64,000 nucleotides of DNA from Eudorina sp. 2006-703-Eu-15 (taxonomy: Eukaryota > Chlorophyta > Chlorophyceae > Chlamydomonadales > Volvocaceae): positions 186,001 to 250,000 of the forward strand of contig BDSI01000073.1 of NCBI GenBank assembly GCA_003117195.1. Direction: 5' to 3'. The notes below the pieces were generated by a model. It did no database searches, was not told the origin of the DNA, and saw nothing but the letters and a program-made list of their open reading frames with translations. Position 1 is the first letter of the stretch; each line of letters begins with the position of its first letter. The translations under genes and the position numbers were made by a program. Shown piece by piece: positions 37,201 through 50,049 of the stretch.

Positions 37201-38734
37201 GCAAAAGGCGGGGAGTTGTACACAGGGGCGCCAACCACCTACCCAGCTTCTACCCACATACCGACCGGACGGCATATCGACCCATGGTTCTCTAAGGACT
37301 TACGTGGCCCTTCCCCCTTATGTCAAGGGGAAACCAAGACAGCGAAACCGCAAAAACAGCACCCAACCGATAACCACCGATGTCGGAATGGACGTGGCCC
37401 TCTTCACTCCCGACACACCGTGCCCACCTGCCGACGCCGATCCCGGATTCAGGTTATATTCGGACTCGGGATAGGCTTCAGAGACGACGGCGGCGTTGGG
37501 GTCCCGCCGGAATCGCTTCCGGCCGCCATCTGTTCCCCCCTCCGCTGACGTGGCGGCCAGGACTGCTCGCAGCATGGACCTGAAGATCACCAGACATGAT
37601 GGGGGAGAGGGCGGAAATACATTATCTTTACATCATCTTAACTGCATCTGCTGCGTGAACTGATGATCTACTGCGTGAACCGAATAAAGGAGACCGACGC
37701 GAACCATCACAAGCACAGATTGGCACCGTTCCAGGGTGCGGTCCGACTGCGGAGTGTCTAGGAAGAGCAAAGCATGGGCGGATTCGTTTTGCCGCCGTTG
37801 AACAGGGTCATGCAAACAGCAGTCTTAACAGCAGTTTCGCCGCACCCTTTGTCCTCTTGCGGCGACAGAAAAGGCTCCTCCGCTCCACCGCTCAACAGAG
37901 GCCACATCACGTCAAGGGAGGAGACCGTCGCATCGCTGGCAGAGGCGACCGCAACGCGATCACGTACCTGTGTCGGTCATCGTCCTCGTCGTCCTCCACA
38001 TCATCCCCGTCCTCGTCGTCTTCCCCGAAGGCTTCCAGTTCATCGTTGTCATCGTCATCGTCGTCGTCATCACCACCCAAGAACAGGTCGTCCTCGTCGT
38101 CTGCTCCCTTGCTGGTGCGCGCACCCGCCTTGCCACGGTGACGAGGCCCCCGGTCACCGTCGTCGTCATCATCATCGTCGCCGCCTTCTTCCCCGTCCTT
38201 ATCTTCATCATCGTCCCAGTCGCTGTCGCCATCGTCGCCTATCCCAGCCCCTCCGTCTTCGTCCTCGTCGGCATCGACCTCCTTCTCAAACCAGCCGCCA
38301 AACTTTTTCTTGTCCTCTTCTGTGAAGGCAAGATCCTCGTCGATTTCCTCGTCCTCAAAATCCGAGGGCAACTCATATTCGTAATTGTCGACTTTCTGCG
38401 AGAGAACGCATGTTTTGGTGCGCAGCAAGTTAAGAGCTGCTTTAAACATTATAATTCAAGCAACTTATTGCAAGCCGACATATCATTTGTGGGCCGACAT
38501 GACAGCCGCCCGACTTACGTCAAAGCGTTCCGCGTGCTTAACCTCATCAGGGTCTGAGTCTTCCGCTTCGTAAACATCACGGTCAACTGGTTTGGCCTTG
38601 CCCTCGCGACGGCTTTGCTTGGCCGGCCGGCCACCACCGCCGCCAGCGTTCGGTACGCCGCCGCGTTTCCGTTTGCCAGAGTCTGACCCGCCACGCTGTT
38701 TTGCTACCTTGCTACTTGAGCGTGGCCTGACCAT
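31235..38734 (-). CDS. UTP14: U3 small nucleolar RNA-associated protein UTP14
   Basis: Ten exons, all phase-checked: 38519-38734, 37968-38395, 37428-37579, 36639-36901, 35882-36082, 35508-35629, 34957-35180, 34380-34586, 32331-33831, 31235-31607; 1,228 residues. UTP14 is part of the small-subunit processome in the nucleolus and, in yeast, works with the helicase Dhr1 in 18S pre-rRNA maturation. Family features seen: the N-terminal YEYELPSDFEDEEIDEDLAF motif; a long Asp/Glu tract; SVADLLKGLTSDERRKL; the basic helix EAKERRNRLAKMRALLFYHE; the late motif PSALPGWGAWA; and the C-terminal KYVVISEKYDKK with PFPFTSQEAYERSLRQPLG. Exon 9 (1.5 kb) is expanded with Ala, Gly and Gln runs, which makes the protein longer than yeast UTP14 (about 900 residues). 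ATG at 38734 begins a basic, nuclear-signal-like start. Introns 3 and 4 share a 167-bp duplicated sequence. Confidence 0.96.
36357..36523 (+). repeat. 167-bp intronic repeat, copy 1
   Basis: Begins TGCCCGCCAGAGGTTGCTGC and ends ACACAGGGGCGC, within UTP14 intron 4. It is about 98% identical to 37065-37231. No terminal inverted repeats or target duplications are obvious. Confidence 0.95.
37065..37231 (+). repeat. 167-bp intronic repeat, copy 2
   Basis: Same orientation as copy 1, within UTP14 intron 3. Only about three substitutions separate the copies (for example GCAGGCGAC versus GCGGGCGGC). Confidence 0.95.
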
Positions 38735-40112
38735 CTTGTCGGCTGGCGCCGGACAACAACAGCGTGCGCCAACCTATAACATTGCTACAACTGAAGTGTT
38801 TAGTCCGGGCCTAGCTCCAGGCACAGTGACCAATACCAATTCAAATGCAGAGACGAATGAGCGAAGAATATTATTAAGTGACCAAAGCATTCTCCGAGAC
38901 TAAACCAAACCAAACCACTGCCGTGCACTCGTACCTACGCTGGCATCGTACGGGGCTGCGCGCATGCTGATGCCCTCCAAAAGTGCATACAGGCAGGTTT
39001 TGAATTAATTTACTTTTGTTTTCTCAAAAGTTTACTTGCCGCAAGTCCGATTGCAGGATGCTCGCCCCTCATGATACGGTACCCGCGCACGTCCCACGAA
39101 TGGGCCTGCACGCTGTCGAAAGTACTGCTGCCAGCATATCACCGCCATTGCAACCATCCACAAGCACTTGAAATATCTCAACTGCTAATCGCCATTGACG
39201 ACGCCAAAACAGTTCGCCGCAGTACCCTTACCGCAGTTACCCCACACCGCCATGTCAGGGTCGTCGCGTCCCCCGCGGCCAACCTCAAACTTTCATGTCG
39301 ATGAAATAAATCAAAAAACATACATACTGCTGTCCATTCTATCAGGGGCAACATCGCTCGTCCTCTCGCTCCGCAGCGCGTCCACTCGCTCCCTCGGGGG
39401 CATTCCATACACGACAGGGCGCAAACCCATCCTAATCGAAGTTTATCAACATACTAATACTAATCCACTGTCACATGCAAGCAGCATGCTACGCGGCACG
39501 TCGGTTGCCAGACCCCGCCTGTCCGAAAGGCCGGCAGGAGTCAACGCGCGTACCGTGTAGCCGCATGACATGAATTCCTTCCCTTCCGTACGGTTCCGTA
39601 CAGCGCACCTCAGGATGAGCTGCCGCCCGCGCCCTGCCAGAGCGTGTCCTTGACTCTGCACAGCGCAGCGCAGCGCCCCGAAACCAGTCCAGTCCAGTTT
39701 ATAGGGAGGGCCGACAGCAGGATATAGGGGGGGCCGACAGCAGGAGGAGCACGGACGCGGGCTCGTCGACATTCCCGCCAAAAACCCACATCTGAAACCC
39801 ACATTAATCCGCAGCCGCACCGAAGGTGGCCCACGGTTCTGCCGGTGTGTTTTGATGACAAACCCGCCCAGAACCGCCCCAGCCCTGTCTGCCGGTGTGT
39901 AAAAGAGAACTGAGCCGCCTCTGCCGATGTGTGTTAGCAAGGAGAAAAGCGGTGTGTGTGTGTGTGTGTGTGTTTGCGGGAAAGGCGATTTTTAGAATCG
40001 GGGGGAATCCCACGAACCCACGGAGTCAACCCACACGGAGCGGCGCCATCTATAGAGCGCACACACACACCCGGGGGTCGTTCGATAAGACGACAACTGT
40101 CGGTGGCGCAGG
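38735..40112. other. Intergenic: promoter side of UTP14, 3' flank of fibrillin gene
   Basis: About 1.4 kb, with a (GT)12 run at 39951-39974. No gene supported. Confidence 0.6.
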
Positions 40113-42555
40113 TCACCGCGGGCACACCCGGCGGTGCGCGCCCCTGCGTCCAGGAGCGCCGGCACGCGCGCGGTCAAGGCTGCAGTGATTCGCCAATCGA
40201 CCGGCGGACCCATTACCGTAAATACGCACCGCCGTACTGGTGTACGGCACGGCACCGTACCTGCTGGCCACGAAGATGGACCCCTTGTCGCCTCGGCCAA
40301 CGCGCAGGTCCTCGTCCAGGTAGGTCGTCTCGATCCAGCCCTGCAATCCAGCAATCCAGCAATATAGAATCCAGAATCCAGAATCAGCATCAGTAATAAT
40401 ACCCAAAGAGACGACCCCTGATGACTCCCTGACGACTCATAACGACCCCTAACGACCCTGTGCATCACCGCAGGCAGACGACAGCATCAGATTGCGGCAG
40501 CAGCAAGACCCTAGCGTTGACGCGCGTCAAGCGTGCTATCCAGGGAAGCGACGCGCGTGCGTTTGCTCGCCGCTTTGCTGTACGGGGTTTGATACTCTCA
40601 AAATACGATAACAATCTCTTGTCTGTTGCTTGTTGAGCCACATCCAGCTCGTCAGGTCTGTAGCTCGGCTCCTAGACGCGGCTCCTACTCCTCCCCCAGC
40701 ACAGCCAGCACAGCCAACTTCAGCTGGACCTCAGCCGCACGGCAAGATAAGGCGCCGTGCCGTACCTTGGGTTTCACCCAGTCCAATGACACCCTGAACT
40801 TGGTTTGGGCCCCCAGCCGCAGCTCAAAGTGGGTGAAGACGACGTCCACGCGAGTGGCTGAGGGACCTCCCTGCGCGCGGTGGGGCAGCGTCGTTGATGG
40901 CGTGATGAGTTTTAGGGTTAGGGGTTAGGGAGGTGGCGGAGGCGCCCTGCCCTCCCGCCGAGGCCTCACCTTGGGGTTGGGCTGCGGGGCGGCGGTCCCC
41001 ACGATGTTTAGGGCGCCTTCCCAGCGGCCGGCCAAAGAGAACTCGGCAAGGTTCTCTGCCCTGTGTTCAGGAGGGGGGTTGCAGCGCAGTGGGGCGGCGT
41101 CGCGCAGCCAGGGAGGGGTACGGCGGCAAGACGAGGCCAGGGAGGGGTACCGTACAGCGGGAAGCTGATTCACACACAAACACGCCCCACCGCAACCAGG
41201 CGAGTTTTCTCTTTAGACGCACACGGGACGGATCGGTGGTGTTCAACCCTGCACGCTGGACACACCACTGCTTCGGCTGTCGCCGATGGCTGTCACCGAT
41301 GACCCGCGGGGTCCGCTGTAACATCCGTAATAATAACCCCCGCCCGCTGCCGGCTGCCCACCTACGTCCAGGCAGGTCGATGAGCTGCAGGTTGGCCCGG
41401 GTGCGCACCAGGTCCCGGGTGAGCGGCTGGAAGGCGGCCAGGAAGGGCCCCTCCGTGGTGCCGCTGCGGTCCACGGCGGCGCGGGACTCGTCCAGGGGGG
41501 CTGCGGCGCGGGGAGAAGAAGAACGGGCGGAAAGGCGGGTGCGCGCGTCACCCAAGGTAAATGAACACCGTACCCAGTCCGTTGGCGGAGCCCCCTTGGG
41601 GCCCGGGATTGTACTGTCGCCGCACCCCCTGCCCGCCGCACCCCCTGCCCGCCGCACCCCCTGCCCGCCGCACCCCCTGCCCGCCGCACCCCCTGCCCGC
41701 CGTGCCTGCGCCCAGGGCCCTAGGGCAGGCCCAGCGCCCCAGGATCCCAGGGACTGGGACTCTGGGGCCCCGCCTCCCCACCCCGCGGCCCCTCGACCCA
41801 CCCTGGTACAGCAGCGCCCACACGCCCGACAGCAGCGGCGACTGCACGGGGGCCGCCACCGCGTTGCGCGACTCCAGCGCCTGCAGCAGCGGCAGGATGG
41901 CGGCGCGCTGCTGAGGGGTGGCCGCCTTGCCGCGCTGCGTGCTGCCCACCGCGCGGATCACGGCAGCCTGCGGAGGGGATGGGATGGACGGGAATGGAGC
42001 TTCAAGAATGTGATGCTGACATGATTCATTGGAGGATACATTTAGAGATGCGGGCAGGGGGGCGGAGGACGGAAAGCTGCGGGCAGGAATGCATCGGCGG
42101 TGGCGAGCCCTTGCGGGCCGACCGTTAACCGGTGGCGTTCTCAACATGAGACGAGATCGGCACTGTAGGGCGGCCTGAAGGGCCACCCGGAAAGAGGGCG
42201 CTTGAAGCAACGAACGATTGGGAGCGGGTCGTGGGAGGGGAGGAGACCCACATGGCCGCCGGAGGTCCGTCATCCGGTTAGGGACGTCGTCTGACGGAGT
42301 GGCCGTACACATCAATGATAGCCCCGCCAGCAAGGGCGTGTAATCTGCGCCTTACAAACTGGGAGGCGATATTTGTACCTTGAGCTCTTCAGTAGTTTGT
42401 GGTGGAGCGGTGCCCGAGGATAACGCAGCGCATACAGTTCGTCGTCGATGTGGACCCCCCAAGCCGAGCACACGAGTTACGGGAGCTGTTGACAGACATG
42501 TGCATTCCAACGAAGCGCTACGATGCCTAACGCCTCGATGCGCTGACAGGGCCAT
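40113..42555 (-). CDS. Plastid lipid-associated protein / fibrillin (PAP_fibrillin)
   Basis: Six firm exons: 42379-42555, 41802-41967, 41362-41500, 40970-41060, 40766-40870, 40261-40340 (or read-through to 40113). Exon 1 is a basic, Ser/Thr/Ala-rich chloroplast transit peptide. The rest follows the fibrillin layout: an N-terminal helix pair (GSTQRGKAATPQQRAAILPL, LLQALESRNAV), LLSGVWALLYQG, the QLIDLPGRRAENLAEF region, GRWEGALNIVG, then TRVDVVFTHFELRLG, and the C-terminal WIETTYLDEDLRVGRGDKG + SIFVAS. Fibrillins coat plastoglobules and bind thylakoid-related lipids. The last exon is uncertain: the frame stays open through the GTACGG donor at 40260 to a stop at 40113 (301 residues), or splices to a short unseen exon. 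Intron 2 holds a 16-bp minisatellite. Confidence 0.93.
41270..41336 (-). repeat. Dispersed palindrome-containing repeat, copy B
   Basis: Reverse-complement relative of 12118-12182, lying in fibrillin intron 3. Shares TTATTATTACG, GATGTTACAG and ACCCCGCGGGTCATCGGTGA. Confidence 0.8.
41621..41700. repeat. 16-bp minisatellite, 5 perfect copies
   Basis: Unit CGCACCCCCTGCCCGC repeated five times in fibrillin intron 2. Confidence 0.96.
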
Positions 42556-44125
42556 ATCCTTGCAGTTACAATTGCAAACGGAATTCGTCGTTGAAGCCAG
42601 ACAGCTGAAAAGTGGATATCAGTAGTCCAGTGTAATACTGTGTTTACTCGACTAGAATCTACCAAAGGCAGTGAGTAGATTTCGCGGGAATCGGGCCTGT
42701 AGAAACAGGTTGGATTTCCTTATCTTCGACTAATAACACGTTTTGTTTGCTAGTGTCAAAGCCATAGCAGTATTTCGAGCGTGAAGTATCTTCGAGCTCA
42801 CGAGTTGTCGTCGTTTGCCGTACCAACGCATGCGACGGATGCGCGGACGGCCTTTTGCCATGTGGGTTTTGAGGCGTATTCACGGGCAGTCACACCTTAC
42901 ATCACGAACCTGACCACCCACGATTCAACCGCTGCCCCGGCATCATTCCAATGGCCAGGTTGCATCCCGAATGCACCGTCCAGATGATGGAACCGACATT
43001 TATCCATCGGCCAGCAACCCCCATTGCTGAAGGCGCTTCTTGAAAAATCTGATCGGCCCCCTGGACCCTCTGACCTTTGCACCACTGTGCATCATCCCAT
43101 GAAGATATTCGATGTATGACTCATGCAACAAGTAACACGCCAGCACCAACCGCCAGCCTCCAGAACGGCCGGACAACACGAATGCAGAACACGAGACGCA
43201 GCAACCAGTATCCGCCCCGCTGCCCGCAGTGCCCGAGCGAAGTACCTTTCACGAGATGGTGTGGGACCAACACGGGTGCGCCTGCGACACGGCGCAGACA
43301 TGGCATGGCTCCCGACGCCTTCCCGATCCCGCCACCCTGCGTGCAGGCCGATGGTCTGACTCGGGGCACACGGACGTGGCCCTGCCCTTCCGACATGAAT
43401 TTTCCAGACTGTGAGAAGCGTCGTGGGGGCATAAGGCCTTGCCAATCAACTCTCGGCATACATGCCAGGGGCCACCGGCTGAGGATGCCCACACCCATCC
43501 TGAGAGCCGCCGTGCCATTTTAGGTCCGCGACCCACGTGCACGCACACCGCTCCATTCCCCCGACCGCCAGCGAGCTGAACACATCGAGCAGCCGAATCA
43601 ACATCCCGTCAACGCCCAACGCGCATGTGCCTGTGGTCCATTTCGGTGGGCAACCCTAGACAAATGCCGCCTCTGAACACTGCTGAATACAGTACACACG
43701 GGACCGGGCCGCCGTGGCAGACCTTCTCCTTTGGTATTAGTGGATGGTCCATGGGCACACGTTTTAAGAGCCGGGACCTTCCCGCTGCTTCCTGCGATCC
43801 ACCGATCCGGCCTCCGTCCTGCTTGGCCGCCAGCCAGTCTAACAGCTATGCCGGCCAGCCGCCCGCCCGCCACACGTTACGAGGCCGTGACTGATACGGA
43901 GACCTTGTTGCCCTCCACTGTCAGGTGGACGCCCACACCTGGAGCGGCAGCGAACATACACAAAGCGGCATACATGAGCAAAATTTAGGATTTTAACACG
44001 TGATGCGGACAGACAGGCGATAGAGGGATTTACGGTTCGAAGGCTGAATTCCCTGTACCGGATTTGATACGGAGTACACAGGGAGTACCTGGCCACATGC
44101 TTCTAATTGCACAGCCAGGAAGCCA
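42556..44125. other. Intergenic between fibrillin and BFR1-like genes
   Basis: About 1.6 kb: fibrillin promoter side and 3' flank of the next gene. Several open stretches with no codon bias or splice structure. No gene supported. Confidence 0.6.
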
Positions 44126-47100
44126 TCAACCGGATCCACCCCGTCCAGGCTCACCGTCTCCCTCCGCCTTGGGCGCCTCTGCCTCTTCCGCTTTAGCCGG
44201 CTCCTCCTCCGCTGCCTCGTCCTTCCCTGCCTCCGGCGCTGAGCTCGACGACGGCTCCTCCTCAGCCGCCTCGTCCGCCTTCTCGGGGGCGGCGGACGGC
44301 TTCTCCTCCTCCGCGGGCGCCGCAGACGGCTCCTCCTCCTTTACCGCCGCAGACGGCTCCTCCTCCTTTGCCGCCGCCGTGGACTCCTCCTCCTCTGCCG
44401 CCGGAGCGGCCGGGGCCTCCGGCTCCTCCTCCGCCGGAGCAGACTCAGCCTCGTCCTCCTCCGCTGCCGCCGGGGCCTCGGCCTCAGGCTCATCCTCCAC
44501 CTCGACCTCCTTGCCGGCGCTCTGTGGATGGGATGAGGAGCCCCACAAGCCACAACATGATTAGTTTCATGAGCGTCAGGTGATGTCCACAAGTCCGCAG
44601 CACCCCTACCGACTGGGTAGGAAGTGCATGCCCGCGGGGTAGGGAGTGCTAATCCAAGTGACCAAAAGCCAAAAGAGGAATTGCACACGTGTCCCAGACT
44701 GTCGTATCCGTTTATCCGGACGCTGATCAGAACCCGTACCAAACCGACGAAGTGCCCTGCCCTGCCCTGCTTGCCCACCTCGTGAGAGCCGTTGGCCTCC
44801 ACACGGGCGGCGCGCGGCGGCGGTGCCCGCTTCGCCTCCTCTTGCTTCTGCTTGTACTCTTCTTTGCGCGCCTCCACCTTTTCGATGGTGGCGGGGATGG
44901 CGCTGGTGGTCGTCGGCGGCTCAACCTGAGGTGGGGACAGGAAGAGGTGCGAGCCCGACGCGAATCAATCAAGATGGGGCAAGCCCGTCGGTCGATGGCA
45001 AAGCGGATTGCGTGGAAGGCGCGTCAATCCGCTCGACCCACATTATCGAATTGCCCGAGCACCCTCCACAGCGACCGTAACAATTAGCCCAGGCGCACTG
45101 CCTTATCGTGACACCGACCTAGCACCCAGTCAGCCACCCTCCGTCTGCGAGTACAGGAGGTCGTCCGACCGTGGGCACAACGCTGACTCCGAGGACGTGG
45201 AGTGCTGTCAAATTCAAGCAACGCGCCGGATACTCGGAACCCACCTGCAGCAGCAGGAACGTCTTGAGCATGTCCAGGGTGTGGTTCAGCTTTTGCACCT
45301 TCGGCTTTGCTGGCTCCACGGGCTTGGGGGGAGCGGGCGCGGCCTGTAGGCGACAAGGGACCAATGGGAGCGGGGGAGGTTGGTTGGCGAGGTATCTTCC
45401 ATCTCCCTATTATAAATTGGTCAATGAAAAACCAACACGCACACCAATAGGAGGCCGTCTGATTAAACCAAACGGGGATGGTGAAGAAAGGGGTTCGAGG
45501 CCGCAGCTGACAGCACGATGCAGCGCTGTCCGAGCACGTCTCCCTCGCTCAATGGTCCTCAAGCCCGCTGGCGTGCTGCCCTTTTGGCAAGGGGCGCCCC
45601 TACGCAGAGGCTCTGCAGCGCCACTCGTGCTGGTGCGCGCATGGTTCCGCCTGTTGACCGCAGGGCCGCGGCATGCCGAACACGCTCCGATCTGAGCTTA
45701 ACGCAAATTCAAAAAGGATGAAGGACCCCTTGGATCGCCTGGCGAGCCAGCAATCACGGCGCAGGCCCGTCCCCAATCCCAGTTGCTCGCCTTGCCCTTG
45801 GAAACCGGCGCCTTCTTGGGCACGCCCGTGAACATCTCGTCCACGACCTCCTGCCGCTTGAAGGGCTTCAGCCCGGCCGGCACCTCCACCTGCTTCACCT
45901 CCTCCTTCACCTCCTCCTTGACCGCCGTGAAGGAGCGCAAGTACGTCAGCATCTGGTCGCAGGTGAAGATCTGCACGCCAGCACAGAGCATGGGATCACC
46001 AAAGGGAGCAGAAGGGTCACGGGATCGCTTCTGGTTCACAGAAAGGTCCAGGGATAGCTTCCGATTCAGACCATGCAGCTAGCGGCCGTGCCTGCAGGGA
46101 TTGTGACGGCCAGAGAAGCCGGCTGCACCGCTGCCGAGCCTTATCCCCCGTGGCGCATGACGCCGCGTCGGTCAAGACCAACCCTGAATGATACCAGGAT
46201 TCTGATTTCAAACCCGGTGCCCGCTCCCTCTCGGCCTGGCAAACAGGACAGCGCACCTGTACCAACCACACCCGCTTGTGCTACCGACTCTGGTGCGACG
46301 CTCTACACCAGATTCGGTGCAGTAAGCGGAAGTACTGACGGTTCAGCAATCAATTATCCATTGCATATTTCAGTGCATGAGAACGGCAGAATGCCACTTG
46401 CATCCTGTTCCTCGCAGTATGGCGCCCACGCATGGACCAAGCCGTTGTACCGCACTACCGCAACGGCTCCCACTTGCCCCTTGACCGATGTGCTTTGACG
46501 CCCCGCGCTGTGTTCACGGTTACTGCGAATGCTTACTCTCGCTCGAGGGCACCCACTGCCGCGTGCCCACCGCTTCGACACCCCGGTACCGCAAACTTGC
46601 TCCCGTTTTCCCCAACGCACCATGTCTTGCGCGCTGCTACGACGCTGCTTCGCCAAACATCTGCAACCCGACAACCAGAGATTGGCAGCTGTCCGTGCAA
46701 CCCTTGGACATTACCGGACGGCAGCGGGCTTGGCCGCTGGAGAGTGCCCTGTGCCCACCGCGTCTACCCGTTCTGTCCCCCACCCACCTCGCCGCTGAAG
46801 GGCTCCGCCACAATGTCGCCCAGGATTGCCTTGCTCTCATCCGATCGCTCCCGGTCGCGCTCCTCGCGAGCCTTTTGTCGTGCTTCGTACCTGGATCCGA
46901 TCACAGGGGGTAGAGGAAATTGGTAGACATATACATACTGCGCTGCTGCCAGAGCGAATAATGGGGGGCGTCTCCCGCGTCATGCATCGCGTGTTGAGAA
47001 TCCGACACGAGAAACACGACAGCAGGTGGAGCGGCTTGCGCCAACGACTCCTAGCCAACACGCGCCCGCAGTCTGCTCCTCAGCGAGTTGCCCGTCTGCC

Positions 47101-48708
47101 CGCGTCGTTGCTCTGGTGCTCGCGTTACTGTCTCCGAGCTCCTCACCCGCCCCTGACTCGTGACCACTTGCCCAAGGAACTCCTGGCCCCTGATCCCGCC
47201 CCAATGAAAGAGTCTGGCTACCTGGCTACCGTGTTACTTGGCCGCACAACGGCTAAACAATGGCTGAACAAGTCCACACTTACTTCTTGCGGCCGTCCTC
47301 GCGCTTCCAGCCGCGGTAGGCGCGATCCCGCTTAATGTACTCCTGGTACTCTTGGTCGTTCGCCTTGCGAAGCTCGTCGATCTTGGCGCGAAGCGCCACC
47401 ATAATCTCATAATTCTCCTTCTTCTCCACCTGCACAACGCGGCGGACGAGGCGCGAATCCCAGATAAAACAAGGATTTTTACAGATACCAACTACCGGGC
47501 CAGAAGTGATTGACACAGTCAGCAAAGCCCCGTGCCCCTATCTGGAGCACGCCAGGCTCCAAGGCGTGTGCAAGGGACAGGGTGAAGGACGCACAACCCA
47601 AATGCAAGAGGACTCCATGAAGCGCTGTGCTTTGTTGCCTTGAAGGTGCGCATTACATCAGGCCGGCATGCAGGGCGTTCCTGATTGTATACAACGCAAA
47701 CATCCTCCGACTCGATGCATCATTGAAACGTGACGGGCCCCAGCCTACCAAGAGTACGGGCAAGTACAACTGCACGACAGGATAGCCACCCCATTCAACC
47801 CAGCCCAACCCGGCAGGCCACCCGAAAACGAGCGTGCCTGGAGGGAAGGAAGGTCTGCGGCAAGGTTGTCAGCCCTGGCCTTCGCCTCGTCGAGGGTTGA
47901 GCTGGCAGCGGTGATCTGCGTGTCCAGCTGAGCAATAACACCGTCGCTCTCCTTCAAGCGAGCAATAATGCTCGAGCGCTGGGCCTCCGTCTCCTTCAGC
48001 CGAGCATCGAGCTCAGCGTACTTCTTCGCGAGCGGCTTTGCGGCTGTGAGCTGCTGCAGCTGCGTATGCGCCCGCTTCTCCTCCTGTTCCGGCAGCGACT
48101 CGTGCGCCAGCTTGAATTCCAGATCCCGGATATCCTGCTCAATCTTATCCGGGTTGATGTTCCGATTCTTGTCGCGAATGGTGCGCATCTCCGTGCGAAG
48201 AGCCTCCCGGGCGCCATCGCAGTTGTTCAGCTCGTCGCGGATAGCGGCTTTTTGCCTCTGCGCTTGCACGACAACATTCAATCACGAGGACCCACAATTA
48301 AGAAAACATAAAAACAGATAGAGAAATCCAACTGGGGTTCTCTACACCAGACAGCTCAGCCGTTGCACGACTTTGCGCCCAACCAGGTAACCCACTCACA
48401 ATGATCGTGCCCCTCTGGTCACGCAGCTCCTTGAGCTTTGAGATGACATCTCTGTTGCCCGAAGACGCCTCCTTGGCATTGCCACGAAGCTGCTCCTCAA
48501 GGGTCTTGATCTCCTTAATGCGATCTCCACGCTTGGTAATTTCTGCCTGCAGCTTCTGGATGAGCAGACGGCTCTCTGTCTGATCTGGCTGCTTAGGCTG
48601 CTGGACTTTGCCCTTGACGATGATCAGCAAGGACTCGTCATAGACGATGGGCTCATTGTTGCGCTCTCCACGCTCAGGCTGCTCGGGGGCAACGTCCGTC
48701 TCAGCCAT
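44126..48708 (-). CDS. BFR1 / proton-pump-interactor-like coiled-coil protein
   Basis: Eight phase-consistent exons: 48400-48708, 47838-48257, 47284-47429, 46788-46890, 45791-45970, 45245-45343, 44779-44925, 44126-44521; 599 residues. The N-terminal half is a long charged coiled coil (LIQKLQAEITKRGDRIKEIK; DKIEQDIRDLEFKLAHESLP; a cluster EEKRAHTQLQQLTAAKPLAK) with the layout of fungal BFR1 (mRNP and secretion associated) and plant proton-pump interactor proteins; the KIEQDIRDLEFKLAHESL segment is the best match. The middle has YIKRDRAYRGWKRED and a Lys/Pro-rich part. The C-terminus is an acidic Glu/Ala/Pro tail of about 125 residues. No membrane segment. ATG at 48708 is the first in frame. 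Two introns appear to use GC donors: exon 2 ends CAG|GCACGC, exon 5 ends AAG|GCGAGC (a GT alternative for exon 5 is at 45758). The family call rests on coiled-coil pattern, so RNA or pump binding is only inferred. Confidence 0.82.
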
Positions 48709-50049
48709 TGCTGTAATACTACGGGAGATCGGCAAAGCCAAATAGTGCGCTGTGGTAAGGAAGCAGGAAATAAGTCATGTCGGGACGGTTGCCTTTTTCT
48801 GTCCGGCGGAGCGTACGACTATTGGCTACGGGTACATTCTTTTCCAAGGAGATAGCCTGCTGCAGCCTAGGCTTTCAGAATGGCATCAATCACTGCAAGT
48901 CTTTACGGTAATGAATTGCGAAAAATATGGTTCATGTCAAAATTACTTTTTTGGGTCAGCAGGAGATGAAAGCACGACAGTAAGGTAGAATTTGAAGGAA
49001 TAGCAAACGTCCTTGCATGAACGACATCACCATATCTCCCATGCTTCAAATGTCAGGTCGGTCGGATGCTACCAGCGTCGTCCTGACTAAATGTCGGCAG
49101 TATGCACGTTGCAGATTTCCATTATGCAATGAGCGTTAATTCAGGAAGCACATATAGGTAGGGCGATATGCATGCCATCGTGAAGAGTGTAAGACAGCGG
49201 CAGTTGTCGATAACGGTAGCACGGTCGCACTAATGAAGTCATTATCGTTACGCCGCGACCGGATGTCCGTAAACGTAAAACAAGAGTGTTGTACTCAATT
49301 GATACATAGTCATGCTCACGGCGCGGTGTCCCGTTGCCTGGCTTACAACTGATATGAAGTCACCGCTTGTTGCCGGCCAGCGTCCTGCTTCACTGCGCGC
49401 CGTTGCATCAACTATCGCCGACGTAGATCTGTGTGAAATCTTAGTGATGTCTGGTATTGTTGCAGCATCAGCCCGTTGCTGTTGTTTCTATCTACCTTCA
49501 CCTATGTAGATTAATCAACACGCACGCGGGCCCGTACCCTGCGCTTACCCCCCGCCGCCCCCCGCCCTGCAAGTGGCGAGTGGCCTTAACAGCAGTTAAC
49601 AGGTACCCAAAACCAGCAGCACGCCCCCACAACGGAATAAGGGCCTAGAACGCGGAGGGCCCCAAATGTGTCGGTCAAAACGAGTGTACAGATGTTTGTG
49701 TCATCACACTACAGTCCAGTTCGCCCTTCTCGCAAGCGTGCTTGCTGGCTGCCAATTACATGCGTATATATTGTTACTGGGTAAGTATCATGGCATGGGG
49801 GGTTGGGGCGGGTTCCTCACACACATTTCGGGTGGTCGTTGACCGGGTGTGGGAATACGGTAGTGAGGGATTAGCATCCCTCGAGTAGCGAGCAGCGAGT
49901 CCAAGGTGATCGAGTCTCTTCACATGTCATCCTCTCATGATTGAGACATGAGGAATCAGCCCGTTGCAGTTCTATCCGGGCCGATCTAAACAGCATCGAA
50001 GTAGTTGCCTTCAGTTAGATACCGCCGTACGTGTATTTCAAGGCGATTA
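48709..50049. other. Intergenic, AT-richer; promoter side of the BFR1-like gene
   Basis: About 1.3 kb left of the TIR element. No gene supported. Confidence 0.6.

Noticed and set aside
43077..43523. 148-residue plus-strand open frame
   Set aside because: No codon bias like neighbouring exons, no domain, and equally long frames exist on the opposite strand.
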